Source of the DNA: Sphingomonas glacialis
Lineage (GTDB): Bacteria; Pseudomonadota; Alphaproteobacteria; Sphingomonadales; Sphingomonadaceae
Reading direction: 5' to 3'
NCBI RefSeq assembly: GCF_006439055.1
Contig: NZ_RCZC01000002.1
Location: forward strand, 641,351 to 705,350
Length of the DNA: 64,000 nucleotides
A program made the translations under genes and the position numbers. How positions within the stretch are numbered: the stretch's first letter is position 1; each line of letters starts with the position of its first letter. The notes beneath the pieces were generated by a model. The model saw nothing but the letters and a program-made list of their open reading frames with translations, made no database searches and was not told the origin of the DNA. Positions 18,261-26,714 of the stretch are shown here, in pieces.

Positions 18261-19337
18261 ATGACCGCGCCAGACACCAAGCCTGCAAACCCGATGGGCC
18301 TGAACGGCTTCGAATTCGTCGAATTCACTTCGCCCAACCCCGAGGCGATGGCCGACCTGTTCGTCAAGATGGGCTTCACGCACGTCGGCAACCACAAGTC
18401 GAAGAACGTCCGCCGCTATGCGCAGGGCGACATCAACTTCCTGCTCAACATGGACGACGCCGGCCAGGTCGCCGGCTTCCGCGACACACACGGCCCATCG
18501 GCCAATGCGATGGCGTTCCGCGTCGCCGATGGCGAAGGCGCACTGAAAATGGCGGTCGAGCGCGGTGCGGTCGCGGTGAAGGGCGCAGTCGGCCCGGACG
18601 AGCTCGACCTTCCCGCGATCGAGGGCATCGGCGGCGCGAACCTGTATCTGGTCGACGAGAAGTCGCGGATTTATGAGACCGACTTTACGCCGGTCGAAGG
18701 CGCGGGCGTCGACGACCACAGCGTCGGCCTCCACACGCTCGATCACCTCACGCACAATCTGCAGCGCGGGCGGATGAGCTATTGGGCGGATTATTACGAG
18801 CGGATCTTCAACTTCCGCCAGATCCGCTATTTCGACATCGAGGGTCAGGCGACGGGTCTCTTCTCGAAGGCGATGACTGCGCCCGACGACAAGATCCGCA
18901 TCCCGCTCAACGAAAGCCAGGACGAGCATTCGCAGATCGAGGAGTTCATCAAGGACTATAAGGGCGAAGGCATCCAGCATCTCGCGCTCGCGACCGACGA
19001 CATCTTCAAGACGGTCGACACGCTGCGGGCGAACGGCGTGCGCTTCCAGACGACGCCGCAGACCTATTTCGACCTGATCGACAAGCGCCTGCCCGGCCAC
19101 GACCACGACGTCGAGGAAATGCGCAAGCGCGACATCCTGATCGACGGCGCACCCGAGACCGGCGGCGGGCTGCTGCTGCAGATCTTCACCGAGAATATGG
19201 TCGGGCCGATCTTCTTCGAGATCATCCAGCGCAAGGGCAATGACGGCTTCGGCGAGGGCAATTTCAAGGCGCTGTTCGAGAGCATCGAGCTCGACCAGAT
19301 CCGCCGCGGCGTGGTGCCGGGCGCGGTCGAGGCGTAA
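18261..19337 (+). CDS. hpd: 4-hydroxyphenylpyruvate dioxygenase
   Basis: Fe(II) dioxygenase turning 4-hydroxyphenylpyruvate into homogentisate, the second step of tyrosine breakdown. 358 residues, normal length. Two VOC-type halves: GFEFVEFTSPNP at the start, then the C-terminal catalytic half with the iron ligands His in LDHLTHNL, His in IQHLALATDDI and Glu in GPIFFEIIQR. ATG at 18261 is chosen because the protein alignment starts here and GGAG lies 7 nt upstream; upstream in-frame codons would run through the operator. hmgA follows on the same strand after a REPIN-like element. Confidence 0.95.
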   Translation: MTAPDTKPANPMGLNGFEFVEFTSPNPEAMADLFVKMGFTHVGNHKSKNVRRYAQGDINFLLNMDDAGQVAGFRDTHGPSANAMAFRVADGEGALKMAVERGAVAVKGAVGPDELDLPAIEGIGGANLYLVDEKSRIYETDFTPVEGAGVDDHSVGLHTLDHLTHNLQRGRMSYWADYYERIFNFRQIRYFDIEGQATGLFSKAMTAPDDKIRIPLNESQDEHSQIEEFIKDYKGEGIQHLALATDDIFKTVDTLRANGVRFQTTPQTYFDLIDKRLPGHDHDVEEMRKRDILIDGAPETGGGLLLQIFTENMVGPIFFEIIQRKGNDGFGEGNFKALFESIELDQIRRGVVPGAVEA

Positions 19338-19345
19338 GGCAACAA

Positions 19346-19447
19346 AGCCCCTCCCCTTCAGGGGAGGGGTTGGGGTGGGGCTGTAATGGACTCAAGTCTC
19401 TGCGAGGCTCCCCCCACCCCTTACCCCTCCCCCGAAGGGGAGGGGCT
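19346..19447. repeat. REPIN-like double palindrome (family 1)
   Basis: Left arm AGCCCCTCCCC-TTCA-GGGGAGGGG, followed by TTGGGGTGGGG, is mirrored by the reverse complement at the right end, with about 25 nt of unrelated spacer. Each arm is itself a hairpin, giving a long cruciform-capable unit. It fills the gap between hpd and hmgA and ends right at the hmgA ribosome binding site. The unit at 40993-41110 is a relative. Confidence 0.7.
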
Positions 19448-19457
19448 GGAGAGCGAG

Positions 19458-20747
19458 ATGAGCGACGTCCCTTACATGACCGGCTTCGGCAACCATTTCG
19501 CCAGCGAAGCCGTCCCCGGCGCGCTCCCGATCGGCCGCAATTCACCGCAGCGCCTGGCGTTCGGCCTCTACGCCGAGCAACTCAGCGGCACCGCCTTCAC
19601 CGCACCCCGGCACGAGAACAAGCGCTCGTGGCTCTACCGCCTGCGCCCGTCCGCCGCGCACCCCGCCTTCACCCCATATGAGGGCGCCCCCCTCTTCGCG
19701 CCCGGTGTCGCCACCGCGCCGCTCGCGCCCAACCGTTTGCGCTGGAAGCCGCTCGACACGCTCGCCGAGGCTGACTGGCTCGACAGCCTGACGACGATGG
19801 TCGTCGCGGGCGACGGCCCCAAGACGCAGACCGGCGTCGCGATGCATATCTACCGCGCCACCAAGGACATGGAAAACCGCGCCTTCGCCTCCGCCGATGG
19901 CGAACTGCTGATCCTTCCAGAGCAGGGCGCGCTCACGCTGCTCACCGAGTTCGGCCGGATCGACGTCAAGCCCGGCGAAGTCGCGCTGATCCCGCGCGGC
20001 GTCCGCTTTCGCGTAACCCTGCCCGACGGCACCGCACGAGGCTATGTCGCGGAGAATCACGGCCAGCCCTTCCGCCTTCCCGATCTCGGCCCGATCGGCG
20101 CCAACGGCCTCGCCAACCCGCGCGACTTCGAGACGCCCGTCGCCTGGTTCGAGGATGTCGAGGGCGAGTATGAGCTGGTCCAGAAATTCCTCGGCAGCCT
20201 GTGGACCACCGAGCTCGGCCGTTCGCCGCTCGACGTCGTCGCGTGGCACGGCAATTACGCGCCGTGGAAATACGATCTGAAACGCTTCAACACGATCGGC
20301 AGCATCAGCTTCGATCATCCCGACCCGTCGATCTTCACCGTGCTGACGAGCCCAAGCGACGTGCCCGGCACGGCCAATGTCGATTTCGTGATCTTCCCGC
20401 CGCGCTGGCTGGTCGCCGAAGACACTTTCCGCCCGCCCTGGTTCCACCGCAACACGATGAGCGAATGTATGGGCCTGCTCTACGGCGCCTACGACGCCAA
20501 GGCGGACGGTTTCGTGCCCGGCGCCTTGTCGCTGCACAACCAGATGAGCGGGCACGGCCCCGACGTGGCGAGCTGGCAGGGCGCGAGCGCGGCGGACCTC
20601 AAACCGCACAAGCTCGACGGCACGATGGCGTTCATGATCGAGAGCCGCTGGGTCTTCACCCCGACGGATTTCGCTTTGGAAACGAGCGCGTTGGACGCCG
20701 ACTATGATCAGGCATGGAGCGGTTTTCCCAAGGCACAGCTTCGCTAA
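19458..20747 (+). CDS. hmgA: Homogentisate 1,2-dioxygenase
   Basis: Opens the homogentisate ring to maleylacetoacetate using non-heme iron. 429 residues, typical length. N terminus [18 protein letters not shown] is the family start, which fixes ATG 19458 rather than the upstream in-frame ATG inside the repeat. Iron ligands: His and Glu in [15 protein letters not shown], and the later His in [32 protein letters not shown] is also characteristic. Maleylacetoacetate isomerase and fumarylacetoacetase are not in the window, so the pathway must be completed elsewhere. Confidence 0.95.
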   Translation: MSDVPYMTGFGNHFASEAVPGALPIGRNSPQRLAFGLYAEQLSGTAFTAPRHENKRSWLYRLRPSAAHPAFTPYEGAPLFAPGVATAPLAPNRLRWKPLDTLAEADWLDSLTTMVVAGDGPKTQTGVAMHIYRATKDMENRAFASADGELLILPEQGALTLLTEFGRIDVKPGEVALIPRGVRFRVTLPDGTARGYVAENHGQPFRLPDLGPIGANGLANPRDFETPVAWFEDVEGEYELVQKFLGSLWTTELGRSPLDVVAWHGNYAPWKYDLKRFNTIGSISFDHPDPSIFTVLTSPSDVPGTANVDFVIFPPRWLVAEDTFRPPWFHRNTMSECMGLLYGAYDAKADGFVPGALSLHNQMSGHGPDVASWQGASAADLKPHKLDGTMAFMIESRWVFTPTDFALETSALDADYDQAWSGFPKAQLR

Positions 20748-20810
20748 ATGCTTGATTAGGATCAGCGAGGAATCTTGGAACCTTCGGCCGATGGAACCGT
20801 CTTGTCGGAC

Positions 20811-21518
20811 ATGCCCATGCCCGCGACCCCGCTCTTCCCTTGGCGCCACCGCGCGCAAGGCGATTTCCAGGCCCTGCTCGACGCGCATGTCGCGGCGGCA
20901 GACTTTCCGTGCGTCGGCGCCAAGGCGGCGCTCGCCAAGGGGACGCTGTCGGTGCTCGCCTGCGACAGGATCGACAGCGCATGGGACGATCTGCGCATTC
21001 ATGACGGGCTGATGCATTTTGCCGCCGACTATCGCGCCGATCCGGGGCTGTTCCGCAGCTTCGCGGTGATCTTCGACGGCCCCGACGGGCTGAGCGAGGA
21101 CGCGTTCGAAACGGCGCTGTGGCAGCGCGCGCAATCGATCTCGGACAAGGACGTGTGGCGCGGCCAGGGTTATGACAAGGGCGTCAGCGCCGATCCGGAG
21201 AGCCCGCATTTCTCGCTGAGCTTCGGCGGCGAGGCATTCTTCATCGTCGGCCTGCATCCCAATGCCAGCCGCCCCGCGCGACGCTTCGCGCAGCCGACGA
21301 TGGTGTTCAACCTGCACGACCAATTCACCACGCTGCGCGATCAGGGCCGCTATGAGGGGATGCGCGAGAAGATTCTGGTACGCGACGAGGCGCTCGCAGG
21401 CAGCCGCAACCCGATGCTCGCGCGCCACGGCGAAATGAGCGAGGCGCGCCAGTATAGTGGGCGCGTCGTTGGCGCCGAGTGGAAGTGCCCGTTCAATTAC
21501 GCTGGTACGCCCGAGTGA
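20811..21518 (+). CDS. YqcI/YcgG family protein, GntA-like putative heme N-hydroxylase
   Basis: 235 residues matching the YqcI/YcgG family: FPCVGAKAAL near residue 35, GLHPNASRPARRF, MVFNLHDQFTTLRDQGRYEGM, then the ending SEARQYSGRVVGAEWKCPFNY. A characterised member, GntA of guanitoxin biosynthesis, is a heme-dependent N-hydroxylase acting on a cyclic guanidine. The substrate here is unknown. ATG 20811 is the first ATG; a TTG at 20775 with GAGG 4 nt upstream is a real alternative (247 residues). The next gene starts inside its stop codon (GTGA), so the two products are probably made together. Confidence 0.75.
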   Translation: MPMPATPLFPWRHRAQGDFQALLDAHVAAADFPCVGAKAALAKGTLSVLACDRIDSAWDDLRIHDGLMHFAADYRADPGLFRSFAVIFDGPDGLSEDAFETALWQRAQSISDKDVWRGQGYDKGVSADPESPHFSLSFGGEAFFIVGLHPNASRPARRFAQPTMVFNLHDQFTTLRDQGRYEGMREKILVRDEALAGSRNPMLARHGEMSEARQYSGRVVGAEWKCPFNYAGTPE

Positions 21519-22123
21519 GCGATACGATCGAGATCCCCGAGCGCAGCGGCACCGCGTTCCGCCTGGCGCGGGGCGAGACCCTCACCGTGATCGACCCGCG
21601 CGGCCGCCAGGTCGCCGATCTGCTCGCATTCAATGCCGAGGATATCGACGAGGTCATCTCGTCGGGCCGGACGCTCGATTATGCCGAGACGATCTTCCTG
21701 ACGACCGGGCACCAGCTTTATTCGAACCGATCGCACCCGATGCTCGAGATCGTCGCCGACACCGTTGGGCGGCACGACTTCCTGCTGACGCCGTGTTCGT
21801 ACGACACCTTCCACCATTTCTATCCCGACCTGCCGCCGCATCGCGGCTGCTTCGGCAATCTGGCGGCGGCGCTCGAACCCTATGGCGTGACGCCAGACCG
21901 GATCCCGGTGGCGTTCAACTGTTTCATGAATGTGCCCGTCGATGCCGCGACCGGCAAGCTGTCGGTACTCCCGCCGATCAGCCAGGCGGGCGACCATATC
22001 GTCTTCCGCGCGGCGATGGACCTGGTGATCGGCCTCACCGCCTGCTCGGCGCCGGCGAGCAATGGCGGGAGCTTCAAGCCGATCCACTATCGGATTGATG
22101 CGGCCGATCAGGGCAAGATCTGA
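21515..22123 (+). CDS. DUF1989 family protein (urea carboxylase-associated/carboxyguanidine deiminase-like)
   Basis: 202 residues. IEIPERSGTAFRLARGETLTVIDPRGRQVADLLAFN is the DUF1989 opening; later conserved parts are YSNRSHPMLEIVADTVGRHDFLLTPCSYDTF, HRGCFGNLAAAL, PVAFNCFMNV and a late segment ending ACSAPASNGG. Two DUF1989 proteins (CgdA and CgdB) act together as carboxyguanidine deiminase in guanidine breakdown; others accompany urea carboxylase. Here there is only one, and no carboxylase or allophanate hydrolase in the window. GTG at 21515 overlaps the previous stop. Cys residues in TPCSY and RGCFGN could bind metal or act in catalysis (inference). Confidence 0.75.
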   Translation: MSDTIEIPERSGTAFRLARGETLTVIDPRGRQVADLLAFNAEDIDEVISSGRTLDYAETIFLTTGHQLYSNRSHPMLEIVADTVGRHDFLLTPCSYDTFHHFYPDLPPHRGCFGNLAAALEPYGVTPDRIPVAFNCFMNVPVDAATGKLSVLPPISQAGDHIVFRAAMDLVIGLTACSAPASNGGSFKPIHYRIDAADQGKI

Positions 22124-22137
22124 CGGTACAACCTTTT

Positions 22138-22233
22138 CGTCACCCCGGACCTGTTCCGGGGTCCACCGTCACGCACACGCTACTGCCGCAGTGCTTGCGG
22201 CCCGGTGGACCCCGGGACGAGCCCGGGGTGACG
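22138..22233. repeat. REPIN-like double palindrome (family 2)
   Basis: CGTCACCCCGG, a 6-nt loop and CCGGGGTCCACCG form the left hairpin; the right end carries its reverse complement (CGGTGGACCCCGGG to CCCGGGGTGACG), separated by about 35 nt. It lies between the convergent DUF1989 and aldehyde dehydrogenase genes and may also act as a bidirectional transcript stop. Confidence 0.7.
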
Positions 22234-22258
22234 GTTAGAGGGGGAAGCTTCTCCCCGC

Positions 22259-23671
22259 CTATTTCATCTGCCGCTTGATGCTCGTCCACGTCGCCTTGCC
22301 ATAAGGCGGCTTGAGCCCTGCGAGCTTCGCGACGTCGAGCTTGGCCTGTTTGAATACAGCCTTGGCGTGGCTGAAGGTCTTGAAGCCGTCGCTCCCGTGA
22401 TACGACCCCATTCCCGAAGGTCCGATCCCGCCGAAGGGCAATTCCTCCATCGAGACGTGAAACACCACGTCGTCTAGCGTCACGCCGCCCGAGATCGTCC
22501 GGTCGAGCACGCGCCGCCGTTCGTCCGCATCGGGCCCGAAATAGTAGAGACCGAGCGGCCGGTCGCGGCGATTGACCTCGGCGATCGCCGTGTCGATCCC
22601 GCTATAGCGGCGCACCGGGAGGATCGGCCCGAACAGTTCCTCCTGCATCACGATCATGTCGTCGGTCGCGTTCCGGACGATGTGGAGCGGCATCTTGCGG
22701 CTGTTCGAGCCCGCGAAATCCTCACCCGCCGGATTGACCGTTTCGACCGTCGCGCCCTTGGCACGCGCATCGGCGACCCAGTCCTGCAGGCGCTGGTGAT
22801 GCCGGTCGTTGATGATCGCGGTGTAATCGGGATTGGCGAGCAATGTCGGATACATTGCCGACACCGCCGCCTTGAGACCATCGACGACCGCCTGCTCCTG
22901 CGCCTCGGGCACGAGCATGTAATCGGGCGCGAGGCAGATCTGCCCGGCGTTGAGCATCTTGCCGATCGCCACGCGCTCGGTCGCCTTGGCGATGTCGGCA
23001 TCCTTGCCGACGATCACCGGCGACTTGCCGCCGAGTTCGAGCGTGACCGGCGTCAGATTGTCGGCGGCGGCGTGCAGGATGTGGCGCCCGATCCCGGTCG
23101 CGCCGGTGAAGATCAGATGGTCGAAGGGCAGTTCGGAAAACGCCTTGCCGACCTCTGCCCCGCCACTGAAGAAAGCGAGCTCGTCCGGCGCGAAATAGGT
23201 GCCGCAGACAGCTTCGAACAGCGCCGCCGTGCGCGGGGTGAATTCGCTCGTCTTGACCATCGCGCGGTTGCCCGCGGCGAATATCCCGGCGATCGGCCCC
23301 ATCACCAGATTGACCGGAAAATTCCACGGCGCGATCACGCCGACCACGCCCTTGGGCTGATATTCGACCCAGGCGCGCGCGCCCAACAGCCCGAGCGGAA
23401 ATTGCACCGGCCGCGTGTCGCGGCGCATCCAGCGCTCGACCGATTTGAGCGCGTGGCGGATCGGCGCGATCGACGATGCGATGTCGGTCAGCATCGACTG
23501 CTCGCGGCTGCGATGCCCGAAATCCTCGCTCAGCGCGTCGCAAAAGGCGTCGGCATTGTCGGCGATCATCGCCGCGGCACGATTAAGGCGATCCTTGCGA
23601 ACCGCAAGGCTGACGGGAAGCTCGGCCATGAAGGCAGCGCGCTGGCGGTTCAACACGTCGTGCATCGTCAT
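22259..23671 (-). CDS. Coniferyl-aldehyde-type NAD(P)-dependent aldehyde dehydrogenase
   Basis: 470-residue aldehyde dehydrogenase oxidising an aldehyde to an acid. Motifs: GVVGVIAPWNFPVNL, FTGATGIGRHI (cofactor), VTLELGGKSPVIVG with the general-base Glu, and GQICLAPDYMLVP with the catalytic Cys in the CLAPDY form typical of coniferyl aldehyde and fatty aldehyde dehydrogenases. The C terminus has FGGIGPSGMGSYHG and FSHAKAVF. Stand-alone on the reverse strand; the true substrate is not evident. Confidence 0.85.
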   Translation of the reverse strand: MTMHDVLNRQRAAFMAELPVSLAVRKDRLNRAAAMIADNADAFCDALSEDFGHRSREQSMLTDIASSIAPIRHALKSVERWMRRDTRPVQFPLGLLGARAWVEYQPKGVVGVIAPWNFPVNLVMGPIAGIFAAGNRAMVKTSEFTPRTAALFEAVCGTYFAPDELAFFSGGAEVGKAFSELPFDHLIFTGATGIGRHILHAAADNLTPVTLELGGKSPVIVGKDADIAKATERVAIGKMLNAGQICLAPDYMLVPEAQEQAVVDGLKAAVSAMYPTLLANPDYTAIINDRHHQRLQDWVADARAKGATVETVNPAGEDFAGSNSRKMPLHIVRNATDDMIVMQEELFGPILPVRRYSGIDTAIAEVNRRDRPLGLYYFGPDADERRRVLDRTISGGVTLDDVVFHVSMEELPFGGIGPSGMGSYHGSDGFKTFSHAKAVFKQAKLDVAKLAGLKPPYGKATWTSIKRQMK

Positions 23672-23681
23672 CGCAATCCCC

Positions 23682-24143
23682 TCAAACGCAGCCGATCAGC
23701 CCCGCCACCGGCACTATCACCGAATCCTGCCCTGCCTGGTCGATCTCGAGCAAGCCCTCGGGCACGACCGCGCCCGCGCTGATCGACTCGCGCGTCTCGA
23801 CCTTCATCGTCAGTTTGGCGACGAGGCTGCCGCTGCGATATTCGGCCTTTTCGGGAAAACCGAAGCCGCTCGCGCCGACCTGCGCGGTGCGGTCGAGATC
23901 GGTGATCTTGCCCTGGAGCGACACGCGCAACCGTGCCGGATCGGCCCCCGCCATCGCGATCAGCGCGCGCGTCCCGCTGGCGGTCCAGAGATAGGCGGCG
24001 CACCCATGTGCCGGCAGCTGCTGCTTGGGGATCGCACCGATCGGCAGGCCATCGACCGAAACCAGCGGCGGCGCGGGCGCGACCGGCGTCGCCTGCGGGG
24101 CAGCGGCGAGCAGCACGGGCGCGAACAAGAGGAGCGCTTTCAT
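23682..24143 (-). CDS. Exported protein of unknown function
   Basis: 153 residues starting with a short signal peptide (MKALLLFAPVLLAAAPQA) and a Pro/Ala stretch, then a compact domain with two Cys residues (HGCAAYLW and the final IGCV) that might pair in the periplasm. The ATG overlaps the stop of the prepilin peptidase gene (ATGA), so the two are co-expressed. I do not recognise the fold. Confidence 0.7.
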   Translation of the reverse strand: MKALLLFAPVLLAAAPQATPVAPAPPLVSVDGLPIGAIPKQQLPAHGCAAYLWTASGTRALIAMAGADPARLRVSLQGKITDLDRTAQVGASGFGFPEKAEYRSGSLVAKLTMKVETRESISAGAVVPEGLLEIDQAGQDSVIVPVAGLIGCV

Positions 24144-24895
24144 GGCAGCGAGCCTAGCAGGAACAGCCAGGCCGGGTAAGCTGCGATCGCGAGCAGCGCC
24201 CCGAACGGCATGCGATCCCCCAGCCCCGCACCCCGCCCGCGCAACAGCCCGGCCAGGACGATCGCCAGCCCGGTCAGCGCGGCAAGGAAGACCACCGCCG
24301 GCAGCAACCGCCAGCCGAGCCACAGCCCGATCGCGCCGAGCAGCTTCGGATCGCCCCCGCCCAGCCCCTCGCGATGCCGAAGCCGTTTGTACGCCGCACC
24401 GATCGCCCACAGCACAGCAAAGCCGCCGACGCCGCCAATTATCCGATCGCCAATCGACGGCGCGACGCCGAGCACTCCCGTGACCACCCCCGCCCCGGCC
24501 AGCGTCGCGGTCAGCGCATCGGGCAACCAGAATTCGGCGATGTCGAGCGCGGCGAGGGCCAGCAGCAGCCAGCCGAACACGGCGCCCGCCAGTCCGACCG
24601 GCCCCGGCACCGCCCACCCCGCCAGCACGCCGATCACGATGCACCCAAGCTCGATCTGCCAATGCCGCCCGTCGATCGCAACTCCGCAGGCCCGGCAGTG
24701 CCCGCGCGCCAGTGCGGCGCTCAACAATGGCACCAGATCGCGCGCGCCGAGCGCAACGTCGCAGCCGTCGCAGTGCGAGCGCCCGCGCATCACCGATCGC
24801 CCCTCGGGCCAGCGGATCACCAGCGTCGCGAGAAAACTCCCGATCACCGCGCCGAGCAAGCCGAGCAGGCTCGGCCAAAGGAGCAACTCTACCAT
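24140..24895 (-). CDS. Prepilin peptidase (type IV leader peptidase, A24 family)
   Basis: Inner-membrane aspartic peptidase that cleaves and N-methylates type IV pilin-like precursors. 251 residues, about seven helices. The N-terminal domain carries the zinc-type pair CDGC and CRAC (about residues 40 and 68). The catalytic aspartates are in LDIAEFWLPD and GGGDPKLLGA. ATG 24895 starts directly in the first helix; a longer N terminus (to 24946) would add an Arg-rich stretch and is less likely. No pilin genes lie nearby, so the clients are elsewhere. Confidence 0.85.
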   Translation of the reverse strand: MVELLLWPSLLGLLGAVIGSFLATLVIRWPEGRSVMRGRSHCDGCDVALGARDLVPLLSAALARGHCRACGVAIDGRHWQIELGCIVIGVLAGWAVPGPVGLAGAVFGWLLLALAALDIAEFWLPDALTATLAGAGVVTGVLGVAPSIGDRIIGGVGGFAVLWAIGAAYKRLRHREGLGGGDPKLLGAIGLWLGWRLLPAVVFLAALTGLAIVLAGLLRGRGAGLGDRMPFGALLAIAAYPAWLFLLGSLP

Positions 24896-25012
24896 GCGCC
24901 CCCTTACCGCCATTCGCGCAGCAGCGAGAAGACCCGGAACCGCCACCGGTTTGTAAATCGGCCGACTCCGTCCTAGATCGCACGCATCCGTTTGCTATGC
25001 GAAAGTGCGCCC

Positions 25013-26200
25013 GTGTCCGCTGATCCCGTCGTCATCGTTTCCTATGCCCGCACGCCGATGGGCTCGTTCCAGGGCGCGCTGACCGGCGCCACCGCGACCG
25101 AACTCGGCGCCGCCGCGGTCGGTGGCGCGGTCGAGCGCGCGGGCGTTTCGGGCGAGGCGATCGAGCGGATCTATATGGGCTGCGTGCTCCCCGCTGGACT
25201 CGGCCAGGCCCCTGCCCGTCAGGCCGCGCTCAAAGCCGGTCTACCCGATCATATCGAGGCGACCACGGTCAACAAGATGTGCGGCTCGGGCATGATGGCG
25301 ACGATGCTCGCCGCCGATGCGCTCGCCGCCGGATCGGCCGACCTGATCGTCGCGGGCGGGATGGAGAGCATGACCAATGCGCCGTATCTCTCGCTGCGCC
25401 ACCGCAGCGGTGCGCGGATCGGGCACGACGTGCTCAAGGATCACATGTATCTCGACGGGCTCGAGGATGCGTATCAGCCCGGCAAATTGATGGGCAATTT
25501 CGCCGAGGATACCGCGGCGGTCTATCAGTTCACGCGCCAGCAGATGGACGATTACGCGATCGAATCGCTCCACCGCGCGCAGCGCGCGCAGCAATCGGGC
25601 GCGTTCGACCGCGAAATCGTCGCGGTCGAGGTGAGCGGTCGCAAGGGCCCGACCACCGTCAGCCTCGACGAGCAGCCCGCCAAGGGCGACGTCGCCAAGA
25701 TCCCCACGCTCAAGCCCGCCTTCTCGAAGGACGGCACGATCACCGCGGCGAACGCCTCGTCGATCTCGGATGGCGCCGCGGCGCTGGTGATGACGCGTGC
25801 CTCGGTCGCCGAGAAGCTCGGTCTCACCCCGATCGCGCGGATCGTCGCACAGGCAGCGCACGCGCATGCCCCCGAACTGTTCACCACCGCGCCGGTGTTC
25901 GCGATGCGCAAGGCGCTCGCCAAGGCGGGCTGGTCGGTCGGCGATGTCGACCTGTTCGAGGTCAACGAAGCCTTCGCCGTCGTCGCGATGATCGCGATGC
26001 GCGATCTCGGCATCCCGCATGACCGGCTCAACGTCCATGGCGGCGCGTGCGCGCTCGGCCATCCGATCGGCGCGAGCGGCGCGCGGATCCTCGCAACGTT
26101 GCTGTCGGCGCTGCAGACCAGCGGGCAGAAGCGTGGCCTCGCCTCGCTGTGCATCGGCGGGGGCGAAGCGACTGCAGTCGCCATCGAACTGATGCACTAA
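25013..26200 (+). CDS. Acetyl-CoA C-acetyltransferase (thiolase)
   Basis: 395-residue thiolase II family member, interconverting acetoacetyl-CoA and two acetyl-CoA (or degrading longer 3-ketoacyl-CoA). The nucleophilic Cys is in TTVNKMCGSGM (about residue 88), the active-site His in GGACALGHPIGASGAR, and the second Cys in SLCIGGGEATA. GTG 25013 is preferred because the protein aligns from VVIVSYARTPMGSF; a TTG at 24992 is the alternative. Divergent from the prepilin peptidase across 117 bp. No dehydrogenase partner is adjacent, so biosynthetic and catabolic roles cannot be separated. Confidence 0.9.
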   Translation: MSADPVVIVSYARTPMGSFQGALTGATATELGAAAVGGAVERAGVSGEAIERIYMGCVLPAGLGQAPARQAALKAGLPDHIEATTVNKMCGSGMMATMLAADALAAGSADLIVAGGMESMTNAPYLSLRHRSGARIGHDVLKDHMYLDGLEDAYQPGKLMGNFAEDTAAVYQFTRQQMDDYAIESLHRAQRAQQSGAFDREIVAVEVSGRKGPTTVSLDEQPAKGDVAKIPTLKPAFSKDGTITAANASSISDGAAALVMTRASVAEKLGLTPIARIVAQAAHAHAPELFTTAPVFAMRKALAKAGWSVGDVDLFEVNEAFAVVAMIAMRDLGIPHDRLNVHGGACALGHPIGASGARILATLLSALQTSGQKRGLASLCIGGGEATAVAIELMH

Positions 26201-26219
26201 ACCGCGCAGACCGTTGCAA

Positions 26220-26244
26220 CCCTTCCCCGAAGCCCGGGGAAGGG
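26220..26244. terminator. Hairpin between convergent thiolase and GNAT genes
   Basis: CCCTTCCCC and GGGGAAGGG pair perfectly (9 bp) around a 7-nt loop, 20 bp after the thiolase stop and 3 bp before the GNAT stop. There is no T-run, so it is either a weak bidirectional terminator or a solo REP-type hairpin. Confidence 0.45.
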
Positions 26245-26246
26245 TG

Positions 26247-26714
26247 TCAGGCGAGCGCCAGCGTGTAGTACCGACTGAACGTACGGTCGCTATAGTCTGC
26301 GAACTGGTCGCATTCGACGAACCCTGCGCGCTCGTACAGCGCGTGCGCCGCCGCGAATGGCGCGTTCGATCCCGTCTCGAGGCTCAGGCGCCGGTACGCG
26401 CGATCGCGCGCCTCGGCGATGAGATAGGCCAGCATCGCGCCCGCCACGCCGCGCCGGAGTTGCCCGGGCGCAGTGCGCATCGACTTGATCTCGCCATGCG
26501 TCGCATCGAGCTGCTTGAGCGCTCCCATCCCGAGCACGGTCGCGCCTTCCCACAAAGTCCAAAGCGTCACCGCCGGATCGCGCAAACCGCTGAGGTCGAG
26601 CGCAAAGACGCTGCCCGGCGGCGAATTCTCGTGCGCGCTGCGCAAATGCAGGTCGAGCAGCGCGACGACCGCGGGATGCGACAGATCGTCGCGGACGATC
26701 CGCCACTCGCTCAC
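26247..26714 (-). CDS. GNAT-family N-acetyltransferase
   Basis: 155 residues; transfers an acetyl group from acetyl-CoA to an unknown amine. Motif A is present as IKSMRTAPGQLRRGVAGAMLAYLI, followed by LSLETGSNAPFAAAHALYERAGFVECDQF (YafP/ElaA-like), with the Tyr of ALYERAGF as likely general acid. GTG at 26714 overlaps the stop of the SH3 gene (GTGA), fixing the start and showing a two-gene operon. Confidence 0.85.
   Translation of the reverse strand: MSEWRIVRDDLSHPAVVALLDLHLRSAHENSPPGSVFALDLSGLRDPAVTLWTLWEGATVLGMGALKQLDATHGEIKSMRTAPGQLRRGVAGAMLAYLIAEARDRAYRRLSLETGSNAPFAAAHALYERAGFVECDQFADYSDRTFSRYYTLALA

Noticed and set aside
23682..24983. 433-codon frame fusing the exported protein with an upstream stretch
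   Set aside because: The upstream half is out of frame with the prepilin peptidase, which is the real gene there; the true start is ATG 24143 after a TGA overlap.
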